Source: Tunicatimonas pelagia
Lineage (GTDB): Bacteria > Bacteroidota > Bacteroidia > Cytophagales > Cyclobacteriaceae
Direction of reading: 5' to 3'
NCBI RefSeq assembly: GCF_030506325.1
Contig: NZ_CP120683.1
Coordinates: 1,240,001-1,304,000, forward strand
DNA: 64,000 nucleotides
A program made the position numbers and the translations under genes. This document shows, one piece after another, positions 8,763-15,894 of the stretch; within the stretch, counting starts at the first letter, position 1; the number at the start of each line of letters is the position of its first letter. Below the pieces are notes generated by a model. It made no database searches. It was not told the origin of the DNA and saw only the letters and a program-made list of their open reading frames with translations.

Positions 8763-10876
8763 GATGCTGAAACGGTAAGCTGTTCTTGACGCACCTGCTG
8801 AACCTTCTCTAGAAAATCTTGCGCTTGCTGCAAGTATTCTTTTGCAAAATCAGCACTAGGCTCTACTTTGTTCAGTTGTAGCACAGTGTTTTCAAAAGAA
8901 TCGCTTAGTTCCAGTAACGGATGCTGACCAAAGTGCTCGCCGAACAAGCGAATGATACTCATTTGCGTATTTGTCTTTACATCGTTGGATAACAGCAGCG
9001 CTTTTGCCCCAACTACGAATGAATTATAAGCGTGGTAAATCGCATCGGCGTAGTGCTGCTCCTGGAAGTTTTCCTTCGCCCAACCGAGTTTCTCTTCCGC
9101 TTCGTAAAACAACGTAGCTACCAAGTCAATAATGACTCCGGCACACTCGCCTACTCCGGCTTCTACTTTAAAATTTTCTTGGGCGTGTCCCCAGTCAAAG
9201 TATTCGTCATTCGCTACTTCATCCAATTCCGTGAGTGGTTTCAGTAGATGATAGAAGTACATCTTACCTTGCCGTTGGTAATAATCCGCGTAGTACTCCC
9301 CGTCTAGCTGATTTTCTTCGTAATCGTCAAATAAGGTTCTCAGTAGCTGAGGAGCACGCTTACTTGGCGTTTTCAGCAGTTTTTCGGCCACCCGACCTTG
9401 TCCGTTACCGTCTACTCCCCCGCCCAACAAAACTTGCAAAGCCGGAACTACCCGCTTTTGCTTGTCCTTCAGTGAGCTGCCGTGAAAGCCGATGCTGGCA
9501 ATACCGTGCTGCCCACAGGAGTTAGGACATCCGCTAATTTTTATCTTGATGTCTTGATTTTTTACCAGATCAGGGTACTCCTCATAAATTACTTTTTCTA
9601 GTGCCGAAGAAACTCCGGTACTGTTCGAGATTCCCAAATTACAAGTATCGGTTCCGGGGCAAGCAGTGATGTCGGCTACGCTATCAAAGCCTGGGTCAGC
9701 TAAATCTAAACCTTTCAGAGAAGTATACAGTGCCGGTAAGGCTTCAGGACGGACGTAACGCAGCAATAGCCCTTGGTTGATGGTAATTCGGATATCGTCT
9801 GAAGCCAGCCAGTCAATAATGGTAGCTAGCTTACGAGCGGTAGAAGTGCTAATATCGCCTAGGGGCACTTTAATAAATACTCCGTAGAAACCAGCTTGTT
9901 TCTGCTCAAATACGTTGGTCGCTTTCCACAGCGCGTAAGCCGCTTCGTCCTGAATTTTGGCATCTACCAGATTTATATCTTCCGCAAGCTGATGTTCCGG
10001 CACTTGGGTAGTATCTACGCTGTAGCTCTTCACCTTCAACGCGGCCCACTCTTCTTCCACCAACTTCATTAATGCTTCCAGGCCGAGCGATTGTAACAAA
10101 AACTTCATCCGGGCTTTACCGCGTTTGTTCCGCTCGCCGTGGCGGTCAAATACCCGCAGCACCGCTTCGGTAAATGGAATAAGCTGATCTTCGGGTAAAA
10201 ACTCGTGAGCTACTTGCGCCAGATGGGGTTGCGCTCCCAAACCACCGCCAAGCATTATTTTAAACCCCCGCTCTTCTTTTTCGTCAACGGTTCGCACCTT
10301 CGGAATGGCTCCAATGTCGTGAATGAAGGTAAAGGCAGAATCCTTCTCACTAGAAGAAAAAGCAATCTTAAACTTACGCCCCATCTCCTGGCACACCGGG
10401 TTCCGCAGAAAGTACGTAAACATTTCCTCGGCGTAAGGCGATACATCAAACGGTTCTTCGGGATCAATACCCGCTTTAGGCGAAGCCGTAATATTGCGAA
10501 CAGTATTTCCGCAGGCTTCTCGCAGGGTAATTTTATCTTTTTCTAGCTGCGCCCACAGTTCGGGCGTACGATCCAGACTGACGTAGTGAATCTGAATATC
10601 TTGGCGGGTGGTGAGGTGTAGATTTCCACTGGCGTATTCATCTGAGACATCGGCGATACGGAGTAACTGTTTAGGCGTAACCCGCCCGAACGGTAATTTT
10701 ATGCGTACCATTTGCACACCAGGCTGACGCTGACCGTATACGCCCCGAGCCAAGCGAAGGCTACGGAAACGGTCATCGTCTATCTTTCCTTCCTGGAATA
10801 ATCTGATTTTCCGCTCCAGATCAATAATGTCGCGCTCTACGACGGGGTTTTCAATTTCGGTTCTAAAACTCTGCAT
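8759..10876 (-). CDS. ferredoxin-type nitrite/sulfite reductase with C-terminal HEPN-like extension, 705 aa
   Basis: Siroheme and 4Fe-4S reductase. Two ferredoxin-like half domains (about 45-130 and 320-390) alternate with the siroheme-binding halves. The cluster and siroheme cysteines are in TACPGTDTCNLG (Cys406, Cys412) and SGCPNSCGQ (Cys450, Cys454). The core ends near residue 560; residues about 570-700 form an all-helical region with an AEEKLGWAKENFQEQ..ADAIYHAYNSF pattern that resembles HEPN domains, making it longer than the usual 550-600 residues. It probably reduces sulfite to sulfide for cysteine and homocysteine synthesis; nitrite use cannot be excluded. Coupling to the SUMT gene and the upstream Cys-codon leader (10973-11089) with terminator argue for assimilatory sulfite reduction. 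Start ATG at 10876 lies 20 bases after the terminator U-tract. Confidence 0.92.
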   Translation of the reverse strand: MQSFRTEIENPVVERDIIDLERKIRLFQEGKIDDDRFRSLRLARGVYGQRQPGVQMVRIKLPFGRVTPKQLLRIADVSDEYASGNLHLTTRQDIQIHYVSLDRTPELWAQLEKDKITLREACGNTVRNITASPKAGIDPEEPFDVSPYAEEMFTYFLRNPVCQEMGRKFKIAFSSSEKDSAFTFIHDIGAIPKVRTVDEKEERGFKIMLGGGLGAQPHLAQVAHEFLPEDQLIPFTEAVLRVFDRHGERNKRGKARMKFLLQSLGLEALMKLVEEEWAALKVKSYSVDTTQVPEHQLAEDINLVDAKIQDEAAYALWKATNVFEQKQAGFYGVFIKVPLGDISTSTARKLATIIDWLASDDIRITINQGLLLRYVRPEALPALYTSLKGLDLADPGFDSVADITACPGTDTCNLGISNSTGVSSALEKVIYEEYPDLVKNQDIKIKISGCPNSCGQHGIASIGFHGSSLKDKQKRVVPALQVLLGGGVDGNGQGRVAEKLLKTPSKRAPQLLRTLFDDYEENQLDGEYYADYYQRQGKMYFYHLLKPLTELDEVANDEYFDWGHAQENFKVEAGVGECAGVIIDLVATLFYEAEEKLGWAKENFQEQHYADAIYHAYNSFVVGAKALLLSNDVKTNTQMSIIRLFGEHFGQHPLLELSDSFENTVLQLNKVEPSADFAKEYLQQAQDFLEKVQQVRQEQLTVSAS

Positions 10877-10896
10877 GGTTTAGAAGATTGGGTAAT

Positions 10897-10925
10897 AAAA
10901 AAAGCCTTTCCTGACGGAAAGGCTT
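10897..10925 (-). terminator. intrinsic terminator inside the sulfite reductase leader (attenuator)
   Basis: On the minus strand a perfect 10-bp stem, AAGCCTTTCC (read in RNA sense from 10925) with GGAAAGGCTT, closes a 4-base GTCA loop and runs into a seven-U tract. It lies between the leader ORF stop at 10973 and the reductase ATG at 10876, so it can only stop transcription before the structural gene. Its 5' arm also pairs with leader sequence at 10983-10996, giving an alternative structure that would prevent termination. Confidence 0.88.
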
Positions 10926-10996
10926 AGGGTCTATTTTAAGTAATTTTCTACTGATGTATCATCTGAACGTACTTAATCTACACCTAATACTTTCCG
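10915..10996 (-). promoter_or_regulatory. predicted antiterminator competing with the terminator
   Basis: Read on the minus strand, CGGAAAG and TTAGG (10996-10983, within leader codons 31-36) pair with CCTAA and CTTTCCG (10928-10915). This gives 7 bp plus 5 bp separated by a 2x2 internal loop. The 3' arm contains the 5' half of the terminator, so the two structures exclude each other. A ribosome stalled at Cys24 or Cys25 of the leader would leave the 5' arm free, whereas one that reaches the stop would cover it. Pairing was found by eye; no folding energies were computed. Confidence 0.75.
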
Positions 10997-11089
10997 GTTA
11001 AGAAAAGGCATCTGACAACACCAAAACCAGCACGCGCAGCGACGAGCAGCAATTAGTTTTTCGTTGGTGGCAGAAAATAGGTGCAACAT
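10973..11089 (-). CDS. Cys-rich leader peptide of the sulfite reductase operon, 38 aa
   Basis: Short ORF ATG 11089 to TAA 10973, with its start 13 bases after the predicted transcription start. The middle reads RRCACWFWCCQM (residues 16-27): four cysteines in eight residues, plus two tryptophans and a methionine, in a peptide with no other sign of a folded domain. It is followed by a mutually exclusive antiterminator and terminator and then by the sulfite reductase and siroheme genes, whose products supply sulfide for cysteine. This is the arrangement of a ribosome-mediated transcription attenuator: low charged tRNA-Cys stalls the ribosome on the Cys codons and allows read-through. The mechanism is inferred by analogy with trp, his and actinobacterial cysteine leaders. 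Confidence 0.8.
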   Translation of the reverse strand: MLHLFSATNEKLIAARRCACWFWCCQMPFLNRKVLGVD

Positions 11090-11108
11090 TAATTAAACAT
11101 TCAGATTA

Positions 11109-11139
11109 CAATGATACGTTTTGTTATGAACTTTTCAAA
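11109..11139 (-). promoter_or_regulatory. promoter of the Cys leader / sulfite reductase operon
   Basis: On the minus strand TTTG (11139-11136), then 19 bases, then TATCATTG (11116-11109), which differs by one base from the Bacteroidota -7 element TAnnTTTG. Spacing is identical to the stronger matches before actA, tRNA-Cys and rpsA. It predicts a start near 11102, about 13 bases before the leader ATG. Confidence 0.6.
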
Positions 11140-11150
11140 AAATCTGGGCT

Positions 11151-11198
11151 AAACTTCCGAAGTTTAAATAAGGTATCCTCTAAAACCTTCGGAAGTTT
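11151..11198. repeat. 12-bp perfect inverted repeat (AAACTTCCGAAG)
   Basis: AAACTTCCGAAG (11151-11162) and CTTCGGAAGTTT (11187-11198) flank a 24-base loop. It lies just downstream of the trxA stop and upstream of the sulfite reductase promoter. No strong U-tract follows directly on the minus strand, so it may be a weak or factor-assisted terminator of trxA or a dispersed palindrome. Confidence 0.65.
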
Positions 11199-11207
11199 CT
11201 GATAAGA

Positions 11208-11531
11208 TTAAGCCAACTGGGCATCCAGCTTTTGGGAGAGAACGCTTTTATTTACGGCTCCTACTTGCTTATCAACAATTTCACCGTTTTTAAATACCAA
11301 CAAAGTAGGGATGCTGCGAATACCAAATTTGCCCGCTACTTCGGGATTAGAATCAACGTCTACCTTCCCTACTACCGCTTTGCCGTCGTAATCATTCGCT
11401 AACTCGTCTACTACTGGGGCAATCATTTTACAAGGCCCGCACCATTCGGCCCAAAAATCTACCAGCACCGGCTGATCAGAATTTATTACTTCGTTGAAGT
11501 TGCTATCGGTAATTTCTAATGGTTTACTCAT
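11208..11531 (-). CDS. trxA: thioredoxin, 107 aa
   Basis: Canonical single-domain thioredoxin. The active site is [10 protein letters not shown] with Cys31 and Cys34, preceded by VLVDFWA, and the cis-proline loop is [12 protein letters not shown]. Length is standard. It reduces cytoplasmic disulfides and would serve Bcp peroxidase (13873-14322) and possibly PAPS/APS reductase if that is encoded elsewhere. It is transcribed in the same direction as the downstream sulfite reductase but separated from it by a palindrome and a separate promoter. Confidence 0.97.
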   Translation of the reverse strand: MSKPLEITDSNFNEVINSDQPVLVDFWAEWCGPCKMIAPVVDELANDYDGKAVVGKVDVDSNPEVAGKFGIRSIPTLLVFKNGEIVDKQVGAVNKSVLSQKLDAQLA

Positions 11532-11614
11532 ATCGTTAATTATTTGAACGTTATTTTATAATCTGTATGCTTGTACGAAAAAGATTTGAAATGGATATAT
11601 TTTTCTACCCTGTC

Positions 11615-12493
11615 TCAGCATTCATCTACTTTTGCCAGCACCTGCTCAATCATAGATTGAATCGTTTTTTGTGGATTGAGGGAAAATTCTCCAGTGGCTC
11701 GGTGAGCTAAAATAGCGTTTACACTCAGCATTCGGTGCCCTAGCAGTCGTCCTAACGCGTAATATCCGGCAGTTTCCATTTCCAGATTGCTAAGCTGCCC
11801 TGAGGTAAACTGAATATTTATCAGCTTTTCTAAGAAGCAGTTTTGTCGGCTAGCCAACCTTAGCTGTCGCCCCTGGGGGGCGTAAAATCCCGGACAAGTT
11901 ACGGTATTCCCTACTTGAAACTTCGATTGAAACAGGCCCATCAATTCAGAATCGGCTTCGGCTACGTAGGGAGTAAACTCCAAATTAAGCACCGATTTCA
12001 GTTGAACCGTTGCCTGTTGGAATGATGCAAGCGTAGTGTAAGGATAGAATTGCATCAATGTATCCAACCCGAAAGCAGCTTGACTGAGCAAAATACTATC
12101 CAACGCTACTTCGGGCTGTAATGCTCCTGAGGTACCTAGCCGAATGATTGTCAACGAGCGCAGATTATTTTTTGGTTGACGTGTCTCCCGATCAATATTA
12201 ACCAATGCATCTAACTCAGTCATTAGAATTTCTACGTTGTCGGCGCCCATCCCACTACTAATTACCATCAGTTGACGAGTGCCTATTCGGCCAATATGAG
12301 AGACAAATTCCCGATGAGTTACTTTCGTTTCTACCGCATCGAAGTACTGACTTACGGTGGATACCCGCTCGGGGTCGCCTACTGCAAAAATAACATCCGG
12401 CATCTGCTCAGGCTGAAGCCCCAGATGGTAGATGGAACCATCATCCCGGTAGATCAGATCGGTTTTGCTGATAGGCACTGGCAGAAGGTTCAC
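11615..12493 (-). CDS. nucleoside phosphorylase (PNP/UDP family 1), 292 aa
   Basis: Member of the hexameric PNP_UDP_1 fold. The N-terminal phosphate loop region is VIFAVGDPERVSTVSQYFD, the second glycine motif is MVISSGMGADNVEIL, phosphate-binding TIIRLGTSGALQP is at about residue 131, and the nucleoside-binding NLEMETAGYYALGRLLGH segment is near residue 236. The enzyme splits purine nucleosides or uridine with phosphate to free base and ribose-1-phosphate. The NLEMETAG element is typical of this family, but the base specificity (uridine versus purine) cannot be decided by eye. It follows the acyltransferase gene by four bases on the same strand. Confidence 0.9.
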   Translation of the reverse strand: MNLLPVPISKTDLIYRDDGSIYHLGLQPEQMPDVIFAVGDPERVSTVSQYFDAVETKVTHREFVSHIGRIGTRQLMVISSGMGADNVEILMTELDALVNIDRETRQPKNNLRSLTIIRLGTSGALQPEVALDSILLSQAAFGLDTLMQFYPYTTLASFQQATVQLKSVLNLEFTPYVAEADSELMGLFQSKFQVGNTVTCPGFYAPQGRQLRLASRQNCFLEKLINIQFTSGQLSNLEMETAGYYALGRLLGHRMLSVNAILAHRATGEFSLNPQKTIQSMIEQVLAKVDEC

Positions 12494-12497
12494 GTTG

Positions 12498-13133
12498 CTA
12501 AATGGGCTTCGCCGGATTCCCGAACACTGTTGCCCCGGCTTTCACCGGTTCTACTACCACCGAGCCCGCTCCGATTCGCGCCCCTTTACCCACCGTAAGC
12601 GGTCCCGCAATGGTAACTCCCGCTCCGATAAATACGTTATCTTCTACCGTGGCTCCCGCGTGAACAACGCTTCCCGCACCTACGTGAACAAATTCTCCCA
12701 ACGTGGCTTCGTAATCAACGACGGAATTGCTCTGCAAAATGCAGCCCTGCCCTACTTTGGCAAAGCTACCAACTACCACTCCGGCATTGGCAAAAATACC
12801 GTAAGAAAAGTAAGCATTACTAGAGATAACCGCTTGGGCATGAATAGCGTTGGCAGGCATTACTTTCCGCTTTTCGTTTAGCATACCAAAGTATTTCTTC
12901 CGAACATCCCGCTCATCTTCGGCTACAAATGCATCACATTTTTTACCGATGAGCTTCAAGAAGCCGTGGTCTTCGGTGCGTCCCATCACCAGCACTTCAT
13001 TGATTTCGGTATTGTGCAGTTTTTCATCGTCATCCAGAAAGCCGTATACCACTACGTTGTTAGACTGAAAAATTTCTAAGGCAGCTTTGCCTAAACCACT
13101 GGCTCCGAAGATGATAATCGGATTTGTATTCAT
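12498..13133 (-). CDS. NeuD-like acetyltransferase with left-handed beta-helix, about 211 aa
   Basis: An N-terminal Rossmann-type segment IIIFGASGLGKAALEIF precedes a C-terminal hexapeptide-repeat helix (about residues 95-205) with repeated I/V-G-x-G-A-x-V units such as HVGAGSVVHAGATVEDNV. This is the sialic-acid O-acetyltransferase NeuD / PglD architecture, acting with acetyl-CoA on nucleotide-linked or lipid-linked sugars. An upstream in-frame ATG at 13172 would add 13 residues without family resemblance; ATG at 13133 places the glycine-rich motif in the expected position. It is not inside a polysaccharide cluster, so the substrate is unknown. Confidence 0.85.
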   Translation of the reverse strand: MNTNPIIIFGASGLGKAALEIFQSNNVVVYGFLDDDEKLHNTEINEVLVMGRTEDHGFLKLIGKKCDAFVAEDERDVRKKYFGMLNEKRKVMPANAIHAQAVISSNAYFSYGIFANAGVVVGSFAKVGQGCILQSNSVVDYEATLGEFVHVGAGSVVHAGATVEDNVFIGAGVTIAGPLTVGKGARIGAGSVVVEPVKAGATVFGNPAKPI

Positions 13134-13176
13134 AGTGCTATGTAGATTTGTATAGTTTTTGTCGTAAGACATTCAT

Positions 13177-13204
13177 GTAAGAACATAATTAATCACGTTC
13201 TTAC
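13177..13204. promoter_or_regulatory. inverted repeat GTAAGAAC-N12-GTTCTTAC between divergent genes
   Basis: Perfect 8-bp dyad in the roughly 100-base region between the acyltransferase start (13133) and the L,D-transpeptidase start (13231). A third partial copy, CGTAAGAC, lies at 13163-13170. The position and symmetry fit an operator for a dimeric repressor; no regulator can be named. Confidence 0.4.
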
Positions 13205-13230
13205 GATACATTCAAAGATAGAAGGTTCTG

Positions 13231-13779
13231 ATGAAAATATTCGTACTAATTAGCGGACTGTTAATTTGTTCTTTACTGGTTAACGGCCAAAGTAAAGAGG
13301 AGCCGTTCATTAAAGTTTCGGTAGCCGAACAAAAGCTGTACTTGATGGAAGGCGGTCAGCCATTGAAGCAGTACCCGGTATCCACCTCAGCATATGGCAT
13401 TGGCAGTAAAGCAGGAAGCAATAAAACTCCGTTAGGTAAGCATGAAGTAATTAGCAAGTTCGGAGATAATGCCCCACTTGGAACGATTTTCAGAAGTCGC
13501 ATTAATACCGGCCGCACGGCTAAAATCTATACCGATGATACTGATTTGGAACAAGATGATGTAACCACTCGGATTCTTCGCCTTACCGGATTGGAACCGG
13601 GCAAGAACCAAGGTTCAGGAGTAGATTCGTTCTCTCGCTACATTTATATTCATGGCACGCCCGAAGAGGGACTGATTGGTCGCCCCGCATCTCACGGCTG
13701 CATCCGAATGAAAAATACCGATGTGGTAGAACTGTATGATTTGGTAGATGAAGGAACGCTGGTAGTGATTGAGCGTTAA
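13231..13779 (+). CDS. L,D-transpeptidase (YkuD family), exported, 182 aa
   Basis: A signal peptide (about residues 1-19, hydrophobic core VLISGLLICSLLV) is followed by one YkuD domain. The catalytic signature is IHGTPEEGLIG..SHGCIRM with His141, His155, Cys157 and Arg159 in place. These periplasmic enzymes make 3-3 cross-links or anchor proteins on peptidoglycan stem peptides; those of about this size are often involved in cell-wall remodelling under stress. It is divergent from the NeuD-like gene. The exact reaction cannot be assigned from sequence alone. Confidence 0.93.
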   Translation: MKIFVLISGLLICSLLVNGQSKEEPFIKVSVAEQKLYLMEGGQPLKQYPVSTSAYGIGSKAGSNKTPLGKHEVISKFGDNAPLGTIFRSRINTGRTAKIYTDDTDLEQDDVTTRILRLTGLEPGKNQGSGVDSFSRYIYIHGTPEEGLIGRPASHGCIRMKNTDVVELYDLVDEGTLVVIER

Positions 13780-13872
13780 AGACAAGAAGAGTTTTTCTAC
13801 CCGTAGCCTTCCAGTTTTTCATCAATTGACATTCTCTCGTATCTTCGCAGCAAAACCTAACTAAGTACAAAA

Positions 13873-14322
13873 ATGGAATTACAAATTGGCGATACTGCCC
13901 CTAATTTTGAAGCTCAGAACCAAGAGGGCGGAACCATAAAACTGTCTGATTATCAAGGAAAGAAAGTAGTTTTATACTTCTACCCTAAAGACAATACTCC
14001 CGGTTGCACCGCGCAAGCCTGCAATTTGCGGGACAATTATTCGGCGCTACAGCAGGCCGGTTACGAAGTTATCGGCGTAAGCCCCGACGGCGTGAAGTCT
14101 CATCAGAAGTTTATTGAGAAACAGGAACTACCCTTCACGCTGATTGCCGATGAAGATAAAGCGGTGAACGAGCAGTACGGCGTATGGCAAGAGAAATCGA
14201 TGTACGGCCGTAAATACATGGGAACCGTCCGCACCACCTTTGTTATTGACGAAGAAGGAAAGGTTGAGGACATTATCAAAAAGGTTAAAACCAAAGATCA
14301 TACTGCTCAAATTCTTGGTTAA
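13873..14322 (+). CDS. bcp: thioredoxin-dependent thiol peroxidase (Bcp/PrxQ), 149 aa
   Basis: Peroxiredoxin of the PrxQ/BCP class. The peroxidatic centre is YPKDNTPGCTAQAC with peroxidatic Cys45 and resolving Cys50 five residues later, the hallmark spacing; Thr42 and Pro43 precede it. It reduces hydrogen peroxide and organic peroxides using thioredoxin, which is encoded 2.3 kb away. It has its own upstream gap of about 90 bases after the L,D-transpeptidase gene, so it may be separately transcribed. Confidence 0.96.
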   Translation: MELQIGDTAPNFEAQNQEGGTIKLSDYQGKKVVLYFYPKDNTPGCTAQACNLRDNYSALQQAGYEVIGVSPDGVKSHQKFIEKQELPFTLIADEDKAVNEQYGVWQEKSMYGRKYMGTVRTTFVIDEEGKVEDIIKKVKTKDHTAQILG

Positions 14323-14812
14323 GCAATTACACCTGGTTCTAAGTTAGTTTGGGTTTACCTAAGAGAGGTAGTTCTGTTGAGCAACTAAATGCTCGCCTTT
14401 TCGGTAAACCTTACATACGTAGGAAATACGACTGAGTAGCTTTTTCTAAGAGACGGCGAACCACTAGTATTGCACCCAACAACTATCGCCTTTTCTCAGA
14501 CCACATAAACCCATGAATAAAGGCTGCTTTTGTGTAATGGTGTCGCGAAGGTAAATAATGAGGTCACCGAAGCACTAGTAGATTAAGTAAGGTTTTAATT
14601 GTATTTATCTTATTTTATTGGCTAGTGCACACGGTACCAGGATTTTATTATACCTGCTAAACTAAACAAACCAACGTCCATTGTTCATTTGCCGGATGGC
14701 ACTCAGTAAACGGAAGTAAACAAAGTAAAACCCGGAGGTGAAAGCCTTCGGGTTTTATGTTAAATGCTGATCCAAATTCTCTTACTAATACCTAGCTGAG
14801 TTGCTTAGCCCG
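14323..14812. other. 490-base gene-free region with imperfect inverted repeats
   Basis: No ORF with recognisable content on either strand. It contains GGTTTACC (14352-14359) opposite GGTAAACC (14403-14410), a 15-base imperfect dyad (14445-14459 with 14486-14500, 12 matches), and a direct repeat TCGCCTTTTC at 14393 and 14486. This could be the worn remains of a mobile element or a structured RNA; nothing decides between them. A terminator lies at its right end. Confidence 0.5.
14727..14756 (-). terminator. hairpin terminator downstream of the 153-aa membrane protein gene
   Basis: AAAACCCGGAGG and CCTTCGGGTTTT form a 12-bp stem (one G-U pair in RNA) with a 6-base loop. It lies 57 bases after the stop of the minus-strand gene at 14813-15274. 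The A/T ends give short U-tracts on both strands, so it may act in both directions. Confidence 0.72.
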
Positions 14813-15274
14813 CTAGAGCTTGCTTTGGTACCAAGTTCCTGCCATTAATACGGGTAAAATACTTAAGGGAACCATCCAAACAATAGGTTTAGCTACGTAA
14901 AGAATGAGCCAATTTTCAGGTAAGCTGTGCCAAATAAGTTGATTTGCTAGTGTAAAAGAGGAGGCTACCCCGGTAGAAAGTAGCACTACGGCAATAGCGG
15001 TGGTGTAGCACCTCCAGTAACTCTTTCTACCTTTCGTAAGAATATTCACCGCTAGCTTTTGTCCTAGCAAATACGAAAAAAGCAAGGTGCTCAGGATAAA
15101 TACTGAAAAAGTAGGTAAACCAATCCACTCAAAAATCCCACCTAAAAAGCTAAGTGATCCGGTGGATGAGAGTAAAAAAGTGAGTGCCAAGCAGCCTATC
15201 GCCAGCTCAGTGACTAGTGCTGCTTGTACGGCATATTTTCTTCCTATCTGCTGAGCTTCAAAAATAGTAGTCAT
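14813..15274 (-). CDS. four-helix membrane protein of unknown function, 153 aa
   Basis: Not recognised. Four hydrophobic segments are visible at about residues 18-38, 48-70, 88-108 and 122-143, joined by short polar loops, so it should be an integral inner-membrane protein. The segment YLLGQKLAVNILTKGRKSYW between helices 2 and 3 is the only strongly basic loop. It ends before a hairpin terminator and starts 20 bases after the CIA30 gene stop on the same strand, so the two are probably co-transcribed. Confidence 0.7.
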   Translation of the reverse strand: MTTIFEAQQIGRKYAVQAALVTELAIGCLALTFLLSSTGSLSFLGGIFEWIGLPTFSVFILSTLLFSYLLGQKLAVNILTKGRKSYWRCYTTAIAVVLLSTGVASSFTLANQLIWHSLPENWLILYVAKPIVWMVPLSILPVLMAGTWYQSKL

Positions 15275-15294
15275 AGCGTGTTGGGTAAAGGGGA

Positions 15295-15852
15295 TTATTC
15301 TAACACTATTTTATCAATCATCAATTTAAACGTTTCTTCCTTCTTGTTTCCTATCAGAAAGGCTATTTCTTCTAAATAATCTTGCTGAAAGTTGGGTTGG
15401 TCTAGTTTTCTTCCTCTGAACGCGGGATACATATCTGCCAGTGGAATTACAATCTCTTCCCACTCACCAGAAGTGCTAAAAGTGGCAATGTAGGAGTAGC
15501 GATCTTCGGCACTGGCTTTCACTCTAAACTGATACTTTTTACCATCGCCTCGTAGTTTAATACGAACTGTAGTAGCAGATTTTACAGGCAATTTGTTGAG
15601 TCGGTAGCGCACTGAGGAGAAGCCCCCGTTATTTTCTAACGAAACTTTGCCGGCAAAAACCCCGAAGCCATCTTCACTTACAGTAAATTTTCCCGATGAC
15701 ACTCCACCCATTACTCCGTCATCTACCACTCGCCAGTGCTGAATATCTGTGTCTGTCGTAAAATCAAAGATTATTTGTGAACTCATGGACGTAATTAAGA
15801 AAATAATGTATGCTGGGATTCTCACGATACCTACTGTTTTTAACGTAAACAC
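15295..15852 (-). CDS. CIA30-like protein, 185 aa
   Basis: Beta-sandwich protein of the complex I intermediate-associated protein 30 family. The key stretch is WRVVDDGVMGGVSSGKF at about residues 39-55, followed by FAGKVSLENNGGFSSVRYR, both diagnostic for CIA30/NDUFAF1-like folds. In bacteria the family is widespread but its role is not settled; it resembles carbohydrate-binding modules. ATG at 15852 gives a hydrophobic N-terminus (about residues 8-24) that could be a signal peptide; an internal ATG at 15786 would give a cytoplasmic form. It appears co-transcribed with the downstream membrane protein. Confidence 0.82.
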   Translation of the reverse strand: MFTLKTVGIVRIPAYIIFLITSMSSQIIFDFTTDTDIQHWRVVDDGVMGGVSSGKFTVSEDGFGVFAGKVSLENNGGFSSVRYRLNKLPVKSATTVRIKLRGDGKKYQFRVKASAEDRYSYIATFSTSGEWEEIVIPLADMYPAFRGRKLDQPNFQQDYLEEIAFLIGNKKEETFKLMIDKIVLE

Positions 15853-15894
15853 TGTACTAAGAATAATGATTAGCGAATTGCTCGCGACAGTGCT

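Noticed and set aside
13831-13857. Promoter for bcp with TTGACATT near 13835
   Set aside because: The TATCTTCG candidate -7 element has no upstream TTTG partner at 19-21 bases, so it was not called.
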